This document shows positions 18,275 to 27,158 of a stretch of 64,000 bases of DNA, one piece after another. Position numbers and translations under genes: made by a program. How positions within the stretch are numbered: the stretch's first letter is position 1; each line of letters begins with the position of its first letter. Below the pieces are notes generated by a model that saw nothing but the letters and a program-made list of their open reading frames with translations, was not told the origin of the DNA and searched no databases. Source of the stretch: Streptomyces sp. P3 (GTDB lineage Bacteria > Actinomycetota > Actinomycetes > Streptomycetales > Streptomycetaceae); NCBI RefSeq assembly GCF_003032475.1, contig NZ_CP028369.1, positions 8,246,001 to 8,310,000 of the forward strand, read 5' to 3'.

Positions 18275-19156
18275 ATGAGCATGCAACGGCGTACTTTCCT
18301 GGCCCTGAGCGCGGCCGGAGCTGCAGGCGTGGGCGCGTCCCTGCTCGGCACCGGGCAGGCAGGCGCCCTCGTCAGGCCGCAGGGCGCGCCCACCACGCCG
18401 TTCGCTGTCGGCGTTCGCCAGTATGACTGGACCCGCGGCAGTCGCCGGTGCACCACGTTCGTCTACTACCCCGCCACCGGCACTCCCGGCGGCAGCCCGG
18501 TGACGAACGCCCCGGTCGCGAACGGTGTCTTCCCCGTCTACAACTTCACCCACGGCTACGGAAGCAGCCCGCAGAACTCCCTGTTCATCATCCGGGCCCT
18601 GGCCGCGGCGGGCTTCGTCGTCCCCGCCCCGTACTTCAACCACAACTTCAACGACGTCAACAACGGCAACTCCTCCAAGGACGTCTCGCAGATCCTCACC
18701 AACACCCTCGCACTCAACGCGAGCGGACCGCTGGCCGGGCACCTCAACACCGGCATCGGCGTCGGCGTCTCCGGCCACTCCCTGGGCGGCATGATCACCC
18801 ATGGCCTGCTGACCTCCTGGCCCGACAGCCGGATCGTTTCCGCCAACCCGCAGTCCTGCGTGGACATGGGCAACCCGTCCCGTTCGGTCTCCGCCAAGGT
18901 CCTGTTCGTCCACGGTGACCGGGACTCGACCACCTCGTACAGCTCGGCCCGGCAGGCGTACAAGGAGATCACCTGGCCCAAGGCGTTCCTCACCTTCGTC
19001 GGCGGCACCCACACCAGCTTCTGGAGCGACAAGCGCTTCCCGAACACCGTCGTCGACTGGGCGCGCTGGACCATGTACAGCGACACCGCCGCACGGGACC
19101 GCCTCCCTGTCGACGCGGCCGGGCCCAAGACCAAGTGGGAGTCCGTCCTCGGCTGA
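18275..19156 (+). CDS. Tat-secreted alpha/beta hydrolase
   Basis: A 293-residue protein beginning MSMQRRTFLALSAAGAAG, a twin-arginine signal. The nucleophile elbow is GVSGHSLGGM, the acid is probably the Asp in FVHGDRDS and the His is in VGGTHTSFW. The oxyanion segment NFTHGYGS fits the dienelactone hydrolase / chlorophyllase-like group of esterases. Among pectin enzymes it may remove acyl decorations, but nothing in the sequence fixes the substrate. It is monocistronic, preceded by the site at 18067. Confidence 0.8.
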   Translation: MSMQRRTFLALSAAGAAGVGASLLGTGQAGALVRPQGAPTTPFAVGVRQYDWTRGSRRCTTFVYYPATGTPGGSPVTNAPVANGVFPVYNFTHGYGSSPQNSLFIIRALAAAGFVVPAPYFNHNFNDVNNGNSSKDVSQILTNTLALNASGPLAGHLNTGIGVGVSGHSLGGMITHGLLTSWPDSRIVSANPQSCVDMGNPSRSVSAKVLFVHGDRDSTTSYSSARQAYKEITWPKAFLTFVGGTHTSFWSDKRFPNTVVDWARWTMYSDTAARDRLPVDAAGPKTKWESVLG

Positions 19157-19766
19157 GGGGTAAACCGCTCACCGCCCTGATCGTTGGGTTGTCATGATTG
19201 GGTCAGCATCAGGTCTCGGGCTTCCGGCTGCATCCGGTGGTCTACGCCGGCAGCCCGGGCGCCGACTCATGGTCCGCCTCCGACACCACCCCGCGCTCGA
19301 CCGCCGGCGCCTCCCCGGGCCGGGAGCCGTCCAGCACGAACTTCGTCAGCCGGCGGCACGGCGACACGGTGCGCGAACTCCTCGGCGGCACCCACATCGA
19401 CAAGTACGGCACGTCCAACGACACTCGCCCGCTGACCGGATCCGGGGTCCACTCAAACAACGGCACCAAGGCCAACCGTCTACACCCCTGAACCCCGCCC
19501 TGCGGCCGAGCGTGCTGCACCGCATGGGCGGCCGACCAGGTGCGCGGGGCAGGGCCGGTTCGCAGTGAGACCCGCTGCGGCCGTCGTGTGGACGGCCCCT
19601 CAGAGGAGCAGCTCCGCCCTATCGGCGCGAAACACGTCCCACGGCGACCCACCGCCCCGCTCACCTGCACCAAGCCCTCGAAACACGCACCCCCAACCCA
19701 ACCCACTACCAACCGCCCGTCGGCCGCCACGACTCACGTGCGGTCGTCGGGTGGAGAGGAGCGACC
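19157..19766 (+). other. Intergenic region with an unrecognised short open frame
   Basis: An open frame at 19198-19491 encodes a Ser/Thr/Gly-rich 97-residue sequence including LLGGTHIDKYGTS. I recognise no domain; it may be the tail of a lost secreted enzyme. The remaining DNA up to the GH53 start shows no gene. The GH53 ribosome-binding site GGAGAGGAG lies just before 19767. Confidence 0.3.
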
Positions 19767-20825
19767 ATGTCTCCGAGCCAGTCATCCGGCTCTGGTTCGA
19801 TGAGCCGCCGTACTCTGCTCAAGGCCACCTCCGCGACGGCCGGTGCGATTGCCACCGCCGCCGCGCTCGCCGAACTCGAGACACCGGCCAACGCCGCCGC
19901 AGCGCCTTTCGTGAAGGGCGTCGACGTCAGCTGGGCGCCGCAGATGGAGGCGCGCGGCTTCTCCTGGAAGAACGCGAGCGGTCAGAAGCAGGACCTGCTG
20001 ACGATTCTCAAGGGGTACGGAATCACCGCCGTGCGATTGCGCACATTTGTCAATCCCTCCAGCAGCCCGACCGACGGGCACTGTGGCATCAACGAGGTCG
20101 CCGCCTTCGCCAAGCGGGTCAAGGCCGCAGGAATGTCGATCATGCTCGACTACATGTTCGGCGACACCTGGAATTCCGTGGGTGTGCAGAACCCGCCCGC
20201 CGCGTGGAGGGGCATGAGCTACAGCCGGATGCTCACCGCGATGAGTACGTACGTGAACCAGAGCATGACGGTCATGAAGAACAACGACGTGCTGCCCACC
20301 TGGGTGCAGATCGGCAACGAGACCAACAGCGGGATCTGCCGCCCCGTCGGCAGCGTCTCCAACCCGGCGCAGATGACCGGGCTGTTCAACGCCGCCTACA
20401 CCCAGGTCAAGGCGGTGTCGCCGAGCTCGACGGTGTGCATCCACCTGGCCCAGCCGCAGAAGTACGACTCGATGACGACGTTCTTCAGCCGCTACGCCGC
20501 GGGCGGCGGCAAGTGGGACATGTCGGTGTTCTCCTCCTACGGCAGCGCCAGCCTCGCCCCCGGGATCGTGGCGAACATGAAGAAGATCTCCGCCGCCTAC
20601 GGCAAGCCCTTCATGCAGACCGAGTTCGGCGGACGGGTGGACAGAGCCTCCTCCACTCAGGCCGCGCTGGTCGCGTACATCAAGGCCCTGAAGGCCAACG
20701 GTGGACAGGGCATCTTCTATTGGGAGCCGGAGTGCATGTCCCCGTTCACCGGCTACGGCAACGGCGCCTGGGACTCCTCCACGCAACGGCCCACCGTCAT
20801 CATGAACGGCTTCACCCAGGCCTGA
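19767..20825 (+). CDS. Arabinogalactan endo-beta-1,4-galactanase (GH53)
   Basis: A 352-residue secreted enzyme. The leader contains SRRTLLKATSAT, a Tat signal, followed by an Ala-rich cleavage region near residue 45. The TIM-barrel family pattern is clear: GVDVSW at the start, the acid/base Glu185 in WVQIGNETNSG and the nucleophile Glu286 in MQTEFGG. It hydrolyses internal beta-1,4-galactan bonds of type I arabinogalactan, the side chain of rhamnogalacturonan-I. It is followed 62 bases later by a CE12 esterase gene on the same strand, probably co-transcribed. Confidence 0.92.
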   Translation: MSPSQSSGSGSMSRRTLLKATSATAGAIATAAALAELETPANAAAAPFVKGVDVSWAPQMEARGFSWKNASGQKQDLLTILKGYGITAVRLRTFVNPSSSPTDGHCGINEVAAFAKRVKAAGMSIMLDYMFGDTWNSVGVQNPPAAWRGMSYSRMLTAMSTYVNQSMTVMKNNDVLPTWVQIGNETNSGICRPVGSVSNPAQMTGLFNAAYTQVKAVSPSSTVCIHLAQPQKYDSMTTFFSRYAAGGGKWDMSVFSSYGSASLAPGIVANMKKISAAYGKPFMQTEFGGRVDRASSTQAALVAYIKALKANGGQGIFYWEPECMSPFTGYGNGAWDSSTQRPTVIMNGFTQA

Positions 20826-20887
20826 GCGTCGACCGTGAACCTCAACTCGGGCATCACCCCGGTCAAGGATGGGAACTGGTGATTGTA

Positions 20888-21967
20888 ATGTATATGACAT
20901 TCGGCCCGGAAGGGTACGGGGCCAGGCTGGGAGCAGCGGGTCTTTTGACCCTTGCGACGCTGGTCGGCACCGGTGCGGCGCATGCCGATGCGGCCACGCG
21001 GGCTGTGCCGGCCGGCTGTTCAGGCACCTCGCCGATCAAGTGTCACTACGCGGTCTCACCCGGCAACTACGACGTGACGGTCTCCGTCGGGGGCGCCGAC
21101 TCCGCCGGGCAGACCGAGATGTGGGTGGAGGCCCGGCGCCTGATGCTTCCGGCGACCAAGACGGCAGCCGGTGCCGTCGCCACGTACTCGTTCACGGTCA
21201 ATGTGCGGCAGCCGGAAGGACAGCCGACCGGTCAGGGCGGCACCGGAAACCCGGGTCTGGACATCCGGTTCGCAGGATCCAACCCGCAGGTGTCGGCCGT
21301 CTCGGTGAGGCCGGCGACCCAGCCGCTGGTCGCCTACCTGGCCGGCGACTCGACCGTGTGCGACCAGCCGGCCGCCCCGTACACCGGCTGGGGCCAGATG
21401 ATCACGCCTGCGGTGGGTCCCGGCGCCGCCGTCGCCAACTACGCCGACTCAGGGGAGAGTTCGGGCAGCTTCCTGTCCAACTCGGCGCTCTTTCCGGCCC
21501 TGCTGGCGAAGGTCAGGGCGAACGACGCGGTCTTCATCCAGTTCGGCCACAACGACAAGCAGACCACAGCGTCCGCTTTCCGGAGCAACCTCACCTCCAT
21601 GATCACGCGGGTCCGGGCGAAGGGCGGCGTCCCGGTCCTGGTCACCCCGCCGGTCCGCCGGCTGTTCAACGGCAACCGGCTCACGCCCACGGCGCTGCAC
21701 ATCAACGGGGTCGGTGTGAACCTGCCCGCCGAGATGCGCGCAGTCGGCGCGGCACAGAACGTGCCGGTGATCGACCTGACCTCCAAGAGTCAGACGCTGG
21801 TCGAGCCCCTCGGCCCGTCCGCCTCCGCACAGCTCTACCTCCGCTCCTCCGTCGACGGCGTCACGGACAACACCCACTTTTCGCAGTACGGTGCGACGCG
21901 GATCGGCGGGCTGGTGCTCCAGAGCATCCGGGAGCAGCGTCTGCCCCTGGCCGCGTACCTGCGCTGA
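20888..21967 (+). CDS. Secreted SGNH esterase, rhamnogalacturonan acetylesterase-like (CE12)
   Basis: A 359-residue protein with a signal peptide, a beta-sandwich N-terminal domain of about 110 residues, then an SGNH hydrolase domain. The block I motif is YLAGDSTVCD, block III is IQFGHNDKQ and block V is DNTHFSQYGA, giving the Ser/Asp/His triad with Gly and Asn. The end LPLAAYLR is shared with the broken copy at 14410. It should remove acetyl groups from rhamnogalacturonan so that lyases can act. Upstream in-frame codons are possible, but the ATG at 20888 gives the best leader. Confidence 0.87.
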   Translation: MYMTFGPEGYGARLGAAGLLTLATLVGTGAAHADAATRAVPAGCSGTSPIKCHYAVSPGNYDVTVSVGGADSAGQTEMWVEARRLMLPATKTAAGAVATYSFTVNVRQPEGQPTGQGGTGNPGLDIRFAGSNPQVSAVSVRPATQPLVAYLAGDSTVCDQPAAPYTGWGQMITPAVGPGAAVANYADSGESSGSFLSNSALFPALLAKVRANDAVFIQFGHNDKQTTASAFRSNLTSMITRVRAKGGVPVLVTPPVRRLFNGNRLTPTALHINGVGVNLPAEMRAVGAAQNVPVIDLTSKSQTLVEPLGPSASAQLYLRSSVDGVTDNTHFSQYGATRIGGLVLQSIREQRLPLAAYLR

Positions 21968-22356
21968 CCGACGCTCGGCGGCGCCCGTCCGTGAGAGCAG
22001 CGGCGGGTTGAGGGCCGCGGCCCAGCAGTCGGCGTGCGCGCGGATTTCGAGCTGGACAGTGTCGCACAGGTTGTTGGGTCTGACCGGGGCGTCCTGCCGG
22101 GATTACTCCCGGTTGGTTTCCCTGGCCCGCCGCTGAACCTGGCGTGCGGTTGGGCAGGCCGCCGGCGAGGTGCCTGTGACCAGGCCAACCGGATCTCACA
22201 GGTGGCGGCACCAGACGCCGCGCCGTGCGGGGCCAGGCTGCCGGTCAAGTCGCCCGGCAGCGGCAGCCCCATGTCCCGGTTCATGAGCGCAGACCTGCTG
22301 CTCGTGTCATCCCTCCCGCAGACACCTCCGACAGTCCTTCTTCCGAAAGGTGGAAC
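21968..22356. other. Intergenic region, no gene seen
   Basis: Only an inverted repeat CCGGGATTACTCCCGG at 22097-22112 stands out. Its GGGA-N4-TCCC core resembles the LacI-type site at 15696, but its arms are short and it could equally be a weak terminator of the upstream esterase gene. Confidence 0.3.
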
Positions 22357-23217
22357 ATGCCCTTCTCCAGACGCCCGTTGGGGCAACAGCCGGCGAGCCG
22401 ACGGTTCGTCCTACGCGCCGCAGCGACCGGTGCCGCAGCCACCCTGGCGATCGCTCTGCCGGGCGGTGCTGCGGCGCGCGCCTCGGCGGCGCCCCCCGTT
22501 CACGTCTACGTCGCGGGAGACTCCACGGCCTCCACTTACGTTTCCTCGCTGGCTCCCCGGGCCGGCTGGGGCCAGGCGCTGCCGGTGTTCCTCACCGCTG
22601 ACGCCTCGGTGGTGAACATGGCCAAGTCGGGCGCCAGTTCCAAGAGTTTCATCGATCTGGGCCTGCTCGACCGCATTCTGGCTGTGATCAAGCGCGGTGA
22701 CTATCTCCTCATCTCGTTCGGGCACAACGACGAGAAGATCGACGACCCAAGCCGTTACACCGAGCCGTCGACGACGTACAAGCAGTACCTCTCCCGGTAC
22801 ATCGACAAGAGCCGGGCCAAGGGTGCCATCCCCGTCCTGGTGACGTCCGTGGAACGGCGCCACTTCGACGGCGCGGGGCGCATCTCGACGTCGCATGGCG
22901 CCTATCCGGCGGCGATGCGCGAACTCGCCGCGGCCAAAGGCGTATCACTGGTCGACCTGACCGCGTCCAGCACCGCGCTGTGGAACCGCGTAGGGGTGGA
23001 GGGAACGAAGAAGTACTTCATGATCCTCAAGGCTGGGCAGTACCCCAACTATCCCGACGGGAGCCAGGACAACACACACTTCCAGGCCTTCGGCGCGATC
23101 GAGGTCGCTCGACTCGTGGCCACTGCCCTGCACAACCAGGGCGTCCTGCCGTCAGCCGATTTCCGGCGGCTGACCGACACCATCCCCACCAGTTCGATCG
23201 TGTGGCCCACGACTTGA
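22357..23217 (+). CDS. Secreted rhamnogalacturonan acetylesterase (CE12)
   Basis: A 286-residue protein whose leader contains SRRFVLRAAATGAAA, a Tat-type signal. The mature part is a single SGNH domain: VYVAGDSTAST (block I), ISFGHNDEK (block III) and DNTHFQAFGA (block V). Unlike the paralogue at 20888 it lacks the extra N-terminal beta-sandwich domain and so is the more typical CE12 form. The ATG at 22357 follows GAAAGGTGG. The pectin methylesterase gene comes next on the same strand, and together they would demethylate and deacetylate pectin. Confidence 0.88.
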   Translation: MPFSRRPLGQQPASRRFVLRAAATGAAATLAIALPGGAAARASAAPPVHVYVAGDSTASTYVSSLAPRAGWGQALPVFLTADASVVNMAKSGASSKSFIDLGLLDRILAVIKRGDYLLISFGHNDEKIDDPSRYTEPSTTYKQYLSRYIDKSRAKGAIPVLVTSVERRHFDGAGRISTSHGAYPAAMRELAAAKGVSLVDLTASSTALWNRVGVEGTKKYFMILKAGQYPNYPDGSQDNTHFQAFGAIEVARLVATALHNQGVLPSADFRRLTDTIPTSSIVWPTT

Positions 23218-23284
23218 CCATAGCGAGGATCACCAACCGCTCACCGCGCTGACCACTTCCCCGAAGATCGACGAAAGGTCACAC

Positions 23285-24298
23285 ATGCACTCGCTCGGCA
23301 AACCACGGCCCCTCGTGGCCTGCGCCCTGGCCCTCTTACCGCTGGCCGCCCTTGGGCTGACCACCCCGGCGAACGCCGCCACCACGATAACGGTGGCGAG
23401 CGACGGCTCCGGAAGCTACACCACCATCCAGGCCGCGATCGCGGCAGCTCCCTCCGGCGCGATCATCAACATCAAGCCGGGCACCTACCGTGGCCAGGTA
23501 TCCATTCCGTCGGGCAAGTCCGGCCTCACCCTGCGGGGCATGACCGGGACCGCGACCGACGTCGTGATCACGGGAAACGCTCCCGCGTCCACCGCCGGCA
23601 CCTCGGGCAGCGCGACTGTACTGAACATGGCCAAGAACACCACGGTCAACGGCGTGACCATCGCCAACACCTACGACCGGCACGACAGTCAGGCACTGGC
23701 TCTGTATGCCGGCGGCGACCGGCAGGTCTATCGCAACGTACGGCTGCTGGGTTACCAGGACACGTTCCTCTCCTGGGGCGGTACGGGGAGTTCGCAGGTC
23801 CGTCAGTACGTCTACAAGAGTTACATCGAAGGCGCCGTCGACTTCATCTACGGAAATGGTGCCCTGGTCGTCGACTCCACGACCATCCGCTCTCTGGACC
23901 GCGGCAGCGCCAACAACGGCTACATCACCGCCGCGGCCACCAGCTCCAGCAACCGGTACGGCATCCTGATCACGAGGTCGACGCTGGTGAGTTCGGCCGC
24001 GCCGCGAACCGTCGCCCTGGGGCGCTGCTGGCATGCCGGTGGCGCGGCCGACGCGATCGGTCAGGTGCTGGTGCGTGAGTCGACGCTGGGGGCGCACATC
24101 CGTCAAGCCGGTGCCTGGCAGGACATGGGCGGTTTCTCCTGGAAGACCTGCCGGTTCAGTGAGTACAACAACACCGGTGCCGGTGCCGGAGCCGGTGCCG
24201 GCACCGGCGACCGTCCGCTGATGAGCAGCGCGACCGCGGCGAACTACACCGCGCAGAAGTATCTCGCCGGAAGCGACGGCTGGAACCCCGTGCAGTAG
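23285..24298 (+). CDS. Secreted pectin methylesterase (CE8)
   Basis: A 337-residue protein with a Sec signal ending ANAAT near residue 32, then the right-handed beta-helix of pectinesterases. Family motifs are GSGSYTTIQAAI, LLGYQDTF (first Asp), EGAVDFIYGNGA (second Asp) and ALGRCW, which holds the catalytic Arg. In this last motif the usual Pro is replaced by Cys. A low-complexity Gly/Ala stretch lies near residue 297. It removes methyl groups from homogalacturonan, preparing it for the PL9 lyase at 10568. Confidence 0.9.
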   Translation: MHSLGKPRPLVACALALLPLAALGLTTPANAATTITVASDGSGSYTTIQAAIAAAPSGAIINIKPGTYRGQVSIPSGKSGLTLRGMTGTATDVVITGNAPASTAGTSGSATVLNMAKNTTVNGVTIANTYDRHDSQALALYAGGDRQVYRNVRLLGYQDTFLSWGGTGSSQVRQYVYKSYIEGAVDFIYGNGALVVDSTTIRSLDRGSANNGYITAAATSSSNRYGILITRSTLVSSAAPRTVALGRCWHAGGAADAIGQVLVRESTLGAHIRQAGAWQDMGGFSWKTCRFSEYNNTGAGAGAGAGTGDRPLMSSATAANYTAQKYLAGSDGWNPVQ

Positions 24299-24684
24299 TC
24301 CGTCGCCGCTCGCAAGGCCCGCAACTCCGCGCGCTCCTGCGTTCTCCGTTCACGAGACGATGGCCACGTGCGTTGGCGTGCACGGTGGCGGCTGTCCGGG
24401 CGGTGTCGAAGATCGCGTCCATCTTCATGACGCCGCCCACCGCCCGTACCTGGCCAGGCGCGGACATACCCCGGTCATCCAGAACGACCGCGCGGGCACC
24501 GGCAACTACAACACCAACAGCCCCTGACCAGCACTCCTTCGGCCGCCGCACGGGCTGCCGTCGCACACCGGGCTGGCGTGGCACGCGGCAGGCCTCGGGC
24601 CGCTTCTCCTGGTGATGAACCCCTGGGCGGATGACCCCTAGTTTGTATACAGAAATGTGTGCGGCAGGATCAGCGAGGAGTTCC
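24299..24684. promoter_or_regulatory. Intergenic region with GntR-type palindrome
   Basis: No gene is seen in most of the stretch. TTGTATACA at 24643-24651 matches the T-N-G-T-A-T-A-C-N-A pattern of FadR-type GntR operators and lies about 35 bases before the GntR relic, so it may be that regulator's former own operator. Confidence 0.45.
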
Positions 24685-25062
24685 GTGGCTCGGGCAACCG
24701 GTAAGAGTGAGGCGGTCTAGGAGCGGCTGAACACTGACATTGAGTCGCTGCGGCTGTGGCCGGGAGCCAACCTGAGCGAGGTCCAGCCGAGCGAGGAGCT
24801 GGGTGCCTCGCGGACGCCGGTGCGGGAGGCGATCCGGCGGCTGGCCCGTGAGGGGCTGGTCGATTTCGTGCCGGGAGAGGTGGCTCGGGTGGCCGCGATC
24901 TCACTGGCTGGGGTGCGGGCCCTGTTCGAGTTCCGGATGCTGCTGGATCCGCGTGCGGCCGAGTCCGTTGCGACGGCGGGGGCGTTCGATGACTCCTTCC
25001 GTACGCTGAGACCCGCCGCGCAGGCGCGGTCCTACCAGGAGTTCTACGAAGACCTCAGGGGG
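24685..25062 (+). pseudogene. GntR/FCD family regulator, interrupted and truncated
   Basis: A GTG start gives ARATGKSEAV and then an in-frame TAG at 24718. Beyond it the same frame continues with the winged-helix signature SEELGASRTPVREAIRRL and the beginning of the ligand-binding domain (LFEFRMLLDPRAAE). The homology ends after about 125 codons, where the FCD domain should continue for another 90 residues. The stop and the truncation show a dead gene. It marks the right edge of the pectin block. Confidence 0.75.
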
Positions 25063-25069
25063 ACGCCCG

Positions 25070-25442
25070 ATCGCCATCAGCCATGCTGGCGCCCAGGTCG
25101 CCGCACGCACCGTGTTCCAGCCCGACTCGTGACCTCTGCGGGTCACGGCCCACCACCCCACCGGAGTCCGCAAGGCCGGACCACTGGTGGCGCAGGACAT
25201 CGCCGGCCCTCTCTGCTTCGCCGGCGACCTGATCGCCCGAGCCCGTCCCCTGCCCGCTCTCGCGGTGGGCGACGTCGTGGCCATCCTCGACACCGACATC
25301 TACTGCTTCTCCGCCCCCTACCACTTCAACACTGCCCGAACCCGCCGTCTACGGAGTCCGCACCGGTCCTCGCGGAGATGTCCGATTCGAACTCCTCCGG
25401 CCTGCCCAGACCATCGACGATCTCCTCACCCGGAGTCGATGA
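25070..25442 (+). pseudogene. C-terminal fragment of a PLP-dependent decarboxylase
   Basis: Three frames carry consecutive pieces of one protein end: ISHAGAQVAARTVFQP, then GPLCFAGD with VGDVVAILDT and FSAPYHFN, then PAVYGVRTGPRGDVRFELL. The GPLC...GD and DTG-like elements are those of the C-terminal beta-barrel of the ornithine/diaminopimelate/arginine decarboxylase fold. The barrel domain with the PLP lysine is missing. It joins directly to the truncated GntR gene, so a deletion probably fused two old genes. Confidence 0.65.
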
Positions 25443-25486
25443 CCCACCTCGGCCCCGACGGGGAGCCGCACGGCGTTCGCCACTCT

Positions 25487-26284
25487 TCACGCGGTGAACC
25501 GCACCAACGCCTCCTGCGCGTACGACGCGAGCAGCGTGCCGTCCGCCGTCAGGGCGTCCCCGCGGCCGAAGCACCGCCCGTGCGCGGCGAGCGGGCTGTG
25601 CTGGCGCAGCAGCAGCCAGTCCCCGGTGGTGAACGGCCGGTGGAACCACACGGTGTGTGCGGTGACGGCCGAGGTGAACGCACGGCCCGCGTCCGCCTGC
25701 GTCACGCCCTCCACTGGACGTAGCGCGGTGCCGATGGGCGTGAGGTCGGTGGCGTAGGCGAGGAGGCCGGGGGCGAGGGCCCGGGGAGCGTCCGGGATGT
25801 GGGTCCACAGCTCGTACTCGGGCGGCTCCGACTTCGCGGTGTCGAGATCGGCCGCCGCCCTCGACTCCCAGGGCAGCAAGCCCAGCGCGACGGCGCGTTC
25901 AGGCCCGGGCAGCGTCGGCACGGGGGTTGCCACCTGCCGGTCGGGCCCCTCCTCCCACACGTGCAGGCTCGCGTTCGCCACCGCGACGACTCCCCGCTCC
26001 TGGCGGGCGGTCAGCCGTACGGTCGCGAAGGTCCGCCCCTGCTGCGACACCTCGGTCTCGTAACGCACCGATTCACCCGTGCGCCCTTCCCGCAGGAACT
26101 GCGTGTGGAGCGACTTCAGCCCCTTGCCCGGCGCGGCGAGCTGTGCCGCCCCTGCGAACTGGGCGAGCAACTGTCCGCCGAACAGCCGCCGGTACTCCAG
26201 TTGTTGCGAGCGGCCCTCCCAGGTGTCCGGCCCGCAGGGAGCGAGGTCGAGACAGCCGAGCAGGTCGTTCCACAGGTCGGACAC
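25487..26284 (-). CDS. TesB-like acyl-CoA thioesterase II
   Basis: A 265-residue double hot-dog protein. The first half has RLFGGQLLAQFAGAAQ and the phrase LHTQFLREG; the second half has HTVWFHRPF and GDWLLLRQHSP near its end, followed by ALTADGTLLASYAQEAL. These are TesB hallmarks. It should hydrolyse acyl-CoA esters, maybe as a relief valve for stalled intermediates. The GTG at 26284 is preferred over an upstream in-frame start because it lies 10 bases after the stop of the dehydrogenase gene and has GAGGGG in front. Last gene of a four-gene minus-strand operon. Confidence 0.87.
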   Translation of the reverse strand: MSDLWNDLLGCLDLAPCGPDTWEGRSQQLEYRRLFGGQLLAQFAGAAQLAAPGKGLKSLHTQFLREGRTGESVRYETEVSQQGRTFATVRLTARQERGVVAVANASLHVWEEGPDRQVATPVPTLPGPERAVALGLLPWESRAAADLDTAKSEPPEYELWTHIPDAPRALAPGLLAYATDLTPIGTALRPVEGVTQADAGRAFTSAVTAHTVWFHRPFTTGDWLLLRQHSPLAAHGRCFGRGDALTADGTLLASYAQEALVRFTA

Positions 26285-26294
26285 AGGGCGCCCC

Positions 26295-27152
26295 TCACAG
26301 GTCGACGAGGCGAGGGGCGCGCGTCTCACGCAGCAGCAGCCGACCGGCCTCGCGGGTCAGTTCACGGGTGGAGCCGAGCAGCCCGTCGAGCACCAGGGCA
26401 CGCTTGACGTGTCGGTGCAGGGCGTGCTCGGCGGTGAAGCCGATACCGCCGAGCGCCTGCTGGCAGTGGCGGGCAGCGGTGAGCGCGGCCCGGCCGGCGG
26501 CGGCTTTGGCGAGCAGCGCGCCGGTGTTATCCAGGGCATCGGCGCTGTCCGGCGCTTCGGTGTTCTCCCTGGCGGAGCGGTCCGTCTCCGGAGCCGCGGC
26601 CGCGACCAGCACCGCCTCCGCCGCCTCCAGCGCCACGTACGTCTCCGCCAGCCGGTGCCGCAGCGCCTGGAAGGAAGCGAGGGGGCGGCCGAACTGCTCG
26701 CGGTCCAGCACATGTTCGCGGGCGAGCGTCAGCATGGCCCGTCCGGCGCCCAGCAGCCACCAGCCCAGAGCCCGGCGGCCCGCCGCCACGGCAGGTGCGG
26801 GAAGGTCACCGGGTTCGGCGTGGCGCAGCGGAAGTCCGGGATCCAGCGGACCGGTCGGCGCACGGTCCCCCCGGGCCCACCGCACCCAGGCCCCGCCCGC
26901 GTACGGCAGCGGCGGCGTACCCCCGAGAGGGCGGCCCGCCGCCAGCAGGACGACGTCGTTGAGGACCGGCGCCTGCGTGCCGGTCTCCCCGAGCAGCCGG
27001 AACACCAGCGGGATCGCGGTGTCCGGTTCCTCTGCGAGCATCTCCGCCCAGCCCAACTCGGCCAGGGCGGTGCCCGGTTCGGCTTCCGGCCTGCAAGTCG
27101 TCAGGGACTTGCGCAGGGCATCTTCCAGCAGTGCGCGTTCAGCGGCGTCCAC
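26295..27152 (-). CDS. Acyl-CoA dehydrogenase, short partner subunit
   Basis: A 285-residue acyl-CoA dehydrogenase-like protein. The C-terminal helical domain is clear (REHVLDREQFGRPLASFQAL, QQALGGIGFTAEHALHRHVK), but the N-terminal and middle domains are shortened and lack the usual flavin/substrate motifs. The adjacent full-length dehydrogenase at 27159 is separated by 6 bases. Such unequal pairs form alpha2-beta2 enzymes in actinomycete steroid side-chain degradation (FadE26/27, FadE28/29). By analogy this is the partner subunit; the heteromer is inferred. Confidence 0.82.
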   Translation of the reverse strand: MDAAERALLEDALRKSLTTCRPEAEPGTALAELGWAEMLAEEPDTAIPLVFRLLGETGTQAPVLNDVVLLAAGRPLGGTPPLPYAGGAWVRWARGDRAPTGPLDPGLPLRHAEPGDLPAPAVAAGRRALGWWLLGAGRAMLTLAREHVLDREQFGRPLASFQALRHRLAETYVALEAAEAVLVAAAAPETDRSARENTEAPDSADALDNTGALLAKAAAGRAALTAARHCQQALGGIGFTAEHALHRHVKRALVLDGLLGSTRELTREAGRLLLRETRAPRLVDL

Positions 27153-27158
27153 CGCGTC

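Noticed and set aside
22097..22112. CCGGGATTACTCCCGG as a third LacI-type site
   Set aside because: The flanks do not fit the TGGGA...TCCCA form and the position is 245 bases from the next gene; a weak terminator is equally likely.
24178..24210. Simple repeat of Gly/Ala codons near the 3' end of the pectin methylesterase gene
   Set aside because: It is in frame, in a surface region of the protein, and too short and irregular to suggest phase variation.
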